Below, one piece after another: positions 40,224 through 42,638 of a DNA stretch of 42,638 nt. The stretch spans positions 1-42,638 of the forward strand of contig CAYYPK010000050.1 in assembly GCA_964473525.1 (NCBI GenBank). The letters are read 5' to 3'. Both the position numbers and the translations under genes were made by a program. Numbering within the stretch: the first letter of the stretch is position 1; each line of letters begins with the position of its first letter. The DNA comes from GCA-2687025 sp964473525 (GTDB lineage Bacteria; Poribacteria; WGA-4E; GCA-2687025). A model generated the notes under the pieces. It saw only the letters and a list, made by a program, of their open reading frames with translations, had not been told where the DNA came from and did not search any database.

Positions 40224-41813
40224 GTGGACCCCCTAGCGCTGCCTCGCAAGCTCCATACGCTCCATGAGTTCCAACAGGACGGCCAACGGCACGTGGCCGA
40301 TCTGGACGAGGGAATCGCTGTCCCAATCACCGAGTCGATGGGCGAGATCCTAAGGCTGTGCGAGTCACGTACGCGCCGTGAGATCCACGGCGAACTGTCT
40401 GCGCGTATCAGCCATGCGGAGATCCTGGATGCGTTCGGCCAGCTCGAGCTGTTGGAGCAGCAGGGCCTGCTCTTCGGGCGTGTCCTCGACGAGACCACCC
40501 GGCCCGGCGCAGCGACTCCCCGCATCTGTATCAGCCCGCGATTCCTCCTGCACAAAGGCGGCACGAGCGCGCTCGCGCGGTGGGCGCACTACCAACTCGT
40601 CTTCGCGCTCATGGCGCGCGCGGAAGTCGTGCTGCTCCTGCCGGAGCTGGAAGGTGAAGACGAGGACGACATCCCGTTCCTGACGGGCGAGGACATCGAG
40701 CGGATACGGCCTGCGAGTTGGGAGATGGGCGATCTGCTCCGTAGCGTGCCTACGAACTGCGACGCCGTGCTCCTCCTATCGCCGCTGACCTTGGCCGACC
40801 TGATGTGGTACACGCACCAGGAGGTACCGGTTGTCTCCTACGTTCAGGGCGAAACGCTCCAGTCTCATCGCGCCAAGGGCATCCTCCTACAGCACGCTAC
40901 GGTCGCCCGAGAGTGCGATACGCTTGTGCTCGATGCGCCGTGGCTCGCCGCGTTTATGCAGCCGGCGCTCGCCCAGATGCCGCGCACGGTGTGGATTCCA
41001 CCAGGCGTGGAAGATCTCCGGCTAGACATCGGCCTCGACAGGGAGGCGTTTCTCACATCGCTGCGGCAGAGCATGCCCGGCAGCGTGATCGGCGGCGGGC
41101 CGCTCATAGGGGTTGGGCTTGCCGCCTCCACGGCGCGGCGAGAAGGGCTGTTGGCGGACCTCTGCGTCGAGCATCCTGACCGAACGTTCGTGACGTGCCA
41201 CGACCTCGCGACACCCGTCTACGGGAACCGTATTCCCAACCTTATCAGTCTCGACCTTCGCACCCACGAGGACGCCCTTGTCCTTGCGACGTTCCTACCC
41301 TATATGGACGTCTTTCTCGCGGACGAAGAGGCCGGCACGCCAATGTTGCCCATCTGGATGGCGCTTGACGCCGGCTGTCCTATCGTATTCTGCGGCGCTA
41401 CCCGCGCGCTTCTGGACACGCCCTTCGAGGACAACGCCCACTATGCCCGGCCCGAATTCGGCGATGTGTCGAGCGCCACTGAACGGGCTCTCGCGTCCTC
41501 CACTTCTAGGCGCGCCCGGCGGCACTCATTCACATGGGACAGCGCCGCGGACAGGCTGCTGGAAGTCGCCCAAGGCGCGCGCGGCGGGTCGGACAAGGTG
41601 GCCAACGCGCGACTCACGCGCCCATCAAGACCGCTCTTCCACTACCGACAGAGCAAGGGCGATGGCGCGGTGGCGAACGCCGCGTCGCTGCTTCCTCACT
41701 TGCGCCTGACGTCTAAGGAAGAGGCAATCCGCCTCGCGCTACAAGGGCGGCACTCGGCGAACGAAGTCGAGCTCGTGTTGTCCTATCTCAGGTCACGACA
41801 ATCACGCGATTGA
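40224..41813 (+). CDS. RRE-fused degenerate GT-B protein, cluster 2
   Basis: GTG at 40224 follows GGGAGGG. Residues ~11-85 (LHEFQQDGQRHVADLDEGIA, ILRLCESRTRREIHGEL, ILDAFGQLELLEQQGLLFG) form a PqqD-like domain. The GT-B part has LMWYTHQEVPVVSYVQGET, CDTLVLDAPWLAAFM, and FVTCHDLATPVYGNRIPNL, then MDVFLADEEAGTPMLPIWMA where the second Glu of the GT4 E-x7-E motif is absent. The shared C-terminal helical domain is SKEEAIRLALQGRHSANEVELVL. Same position and same kind of degeneration as the gene at 20687. Probably a non-catalytic partner of the upstream enzyme. Confidence 0.65.
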   Translation: MDPLALPRKLHTLHEFQQDGQRHVADLDEGIAVPITESMGEILRLCESRTRREIHGELSARISHAEILDAFGQLELLEQQGLLFGRVLDETTRPGAATPRICISPRFLLHKGGTSALARWAHYQLVFALMARAEVVLLLPELEGEDEDDIPFLTGEDIERIRPASWEMGDLLRSVPTNCDAVLLLSPLTLADLMWYTHQEVPVVSYVQGETLQSHRAKGILLQHATVARECDTLVLDAPWLAAFMQPALAQMPRTVWIPPGVEDLRLDIGLDREAFLTSLRQSMPGSVIGGGPLIGVGLAASTARREGLLADLCVEHPDRTFVTCHDLATPVYGNRIPNLISLDLRTHEDALVLATFLPYMDVFLADEEAGTPMLPIWMALDAGCPIVFCGATRALLDTPFEDNAHYARPEFGDVSSATERALASSTSRRARRHSFTWDSAADRLLEVAQGARGGSDKVANARLTRPSRPLFHYRQSKGDGAVANAASLLPHLRLTSKEEAIRLALQGRHSANEVELVLSYLRSRQSRD

Positions 41814-41821
41814 GGATACCC

Positions 41822-42469
41822 GTGCGTAGCAGGGATGTCGCCGCCGAACCCATCAGACCGCTGTCGGGGCTCTCGACTCGCGATGAGCTGCCGGCTGTCC
41901 TCAACGAGCGAGCGCTCCTTGGCGTCGCCGTCGAAGTCGGCGTACAGGAAGGCCGATTCTCCGCGCATTTCCTGAGCCGATGGAGAGGGCAGAGACTCAC
42001 CTCCATCGACCCCTGGCGCCAACAGGACGAGACGTATGAGGACGTAGCGAACGTGCCACAACACGTGCACGACCTGTTCCATCGACGCGCGACCGCGCGG
42101 CTCGCGCCGTTCGGCGGCAGAAGCTGCATATGGAGGATGACCTCCGAGGAAGCAGCCGCGAACATCGCCGCGGGTTCACTGGACTTCGCGTATCTGGACG
42201 CGCGCCACGACTACGAGTCCGTCACGCTAGATCTGCAGTCGTGGTTCGGCAAGATCCGTCCCGGCGGCATCCTCGCTGGGCACGACTACCTCGACGGCCG
42301 GTTGCCACAAGGCGTGTTCGGCGTAAAGACGGCGGTAGATGAGTTCTGCGGCGCACGAGAGCTGCGCGTGGACACGACACAAGACGACTTCCCGTTTGTC
42401 TCGTGGATTGTCGAGATACCAAGCCAAGATGACGCGCGGAAGAAGGCGTCTTGCCGGCCTACCGACTGA
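41822..42469 (+). CDS. Class I SAM-dependent methyltransferase at the end of cluster 2
   Basis: GTG at 41822 lies 5 nt after GAGGA and 9 bp after the previous stop; a TTG at 41810 is less likely. The 215-residue protein has GVAVEVGVQEGRFSAHFLSRW (motif I), LTSIDPWRQQ (motif II) and FAYLDARHDYESVTLDLQSW followed by RPGGILAGHDYLDG. That is the pattern of the Methyltransf_24 group, which often methylates sugars or glycan-linked compounds. Its tight coupling to the RRE glycosyltransferases suggests methylation of the added glycan or of the peptide; this is inference. Confidence 0.75.
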   Translation: MRSRDVAAEPIRPLSGLSTRDELPAVLNERALLGVAVEVGVQEGRFSAHFLSRWRGQRLTSIDPWRQQDETYEDVANVPQHVHDLFHRRATARLAPFGGRSCIWRMTSEEAAANIAAGSLDFAYLDARHDYESVTLDLQSWFGKIRPGGILAGHDYLDGRLPQGVFGVKTAVDEFCGARELRVDTTQDDFPFVSWIVEIPSQDDARKKASCRPTD

Positions 42470-42638
42470 AGCGCCGGGCCCAGAAGCGGAGACTTGGCAT
42501 GGACAGACAAGGCCATGCGGCCGGGCAAATCGCGCGTAGACTGCCGCTGCTTGATCTCTAGACAGAGCAGGCGCGGCGCTGGACCACTAGGGCGATTCGA
42601 CATTTAGGCAGACCAGGTAACTGCTGCTGCGAGTTGCA
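42470..42638. other. Right-edge intergenic sequence
   Basis: I see no gene, repeat or clear hairpin in the last 169 bases. Confidence 0.4.

Noticed and set aside
1..42638. CRISPR array, tRNA or rRNA genes
   Set aside because: No regularly spaced short repeats and no recognisable tRNA or rRNA sequence was noticed; the repeats present are gene duplications, IS ends and the two MITE-like elements.

Overview
The window is high-GC bacterial DNA carrying many lineage-specific paralogues. Several gene types are typical of poorly cultured bacteria such as Poribacteria or Latescibacterota: FG-GAP/CRTAC1-like, heparinase-like, phytanoyl-CoA-dioxygenase-like, SDR and TolB-like propeller proteins. That placement is an inference from gene content only; no rRNA or tRNA gene is visible.

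Layout. Positions 1-7871 hold secreted or carbohydrate-related genes: an FG-GAP protein cut by the left edge, a heparinase II/III-like lyase, a J-domain/TPR protein, three tandem TolB-like propellers and an unrelated secreted protein. Positions 8204-9724 are an insertion sequence with 23-bp terminal inverted repeats; its transposase appears to need a -1 ribosomal frameshift. Positions 9861-11375 hold unrecognised and probably broken genes. Positions 11377-24289 are cluster 1. Positions 24417-28500 are ordinary accessory genes: a methyltransferase, a small membrane protein, an SDR, a VapBC-like pair, a hypothetical protein and a PhyH dioxygenase. Positions 29008-42469 are cluster 2, a diverged paralogue of cluster 1.

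The clusters are the main result. Each has, in the same order: an archaeal-type A24 (class III signal) peptidase; a membrane-anchored fusion of a phosphoesterase-like domain, a four-haem cytochrome and a thioredoxin-like domain; short precursor-like proteins with a conserved leader and a variable eight-cysteine C-terminus; secreted TolB-like propellers; a GT4 glycosyltransferase fused to a PqqD-like (RiPP recognition element, RRE) N-terminal domain; and a second RRE fusion whose glycosyltransferase domain lacks the usual catalytic glutamates. Cluster 1 adds a pseudopilin-like soluble protein and a free GT4. Cluster 2 adds an ABM-like protein and a methyltransferase. Both have a similar promoter (TTGAC[A/C]-N17-TAGT[A/G]T) and a long untranslated leader.

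My working model is inference: the RRE-glycosyltransferases dock on the leader and glycosylate a Cys-rich peptide; the peptide is exported and cleaved by the A24 peptidase at a Flp-pilin-like site, or by signal peptidase I at an AxA site next to the first Cys; the thioredoxin/cytochrome protein handles its disulfides; and the propellers, which share a C-terminal WGW(L)K-type tail, act with the product at the cell surface. I recognise no known RiPP class: there is no radical SAM, YcaO, LanB/LanM or peptidase-ABC transporter in the window. The clusters show recent duplication and decay: near-identical leaders with diverged cores, a precursor pseudogene, a truncated propeller, a leftover thioredoxin tail, and two assembly gaps placed just after precursor genes.
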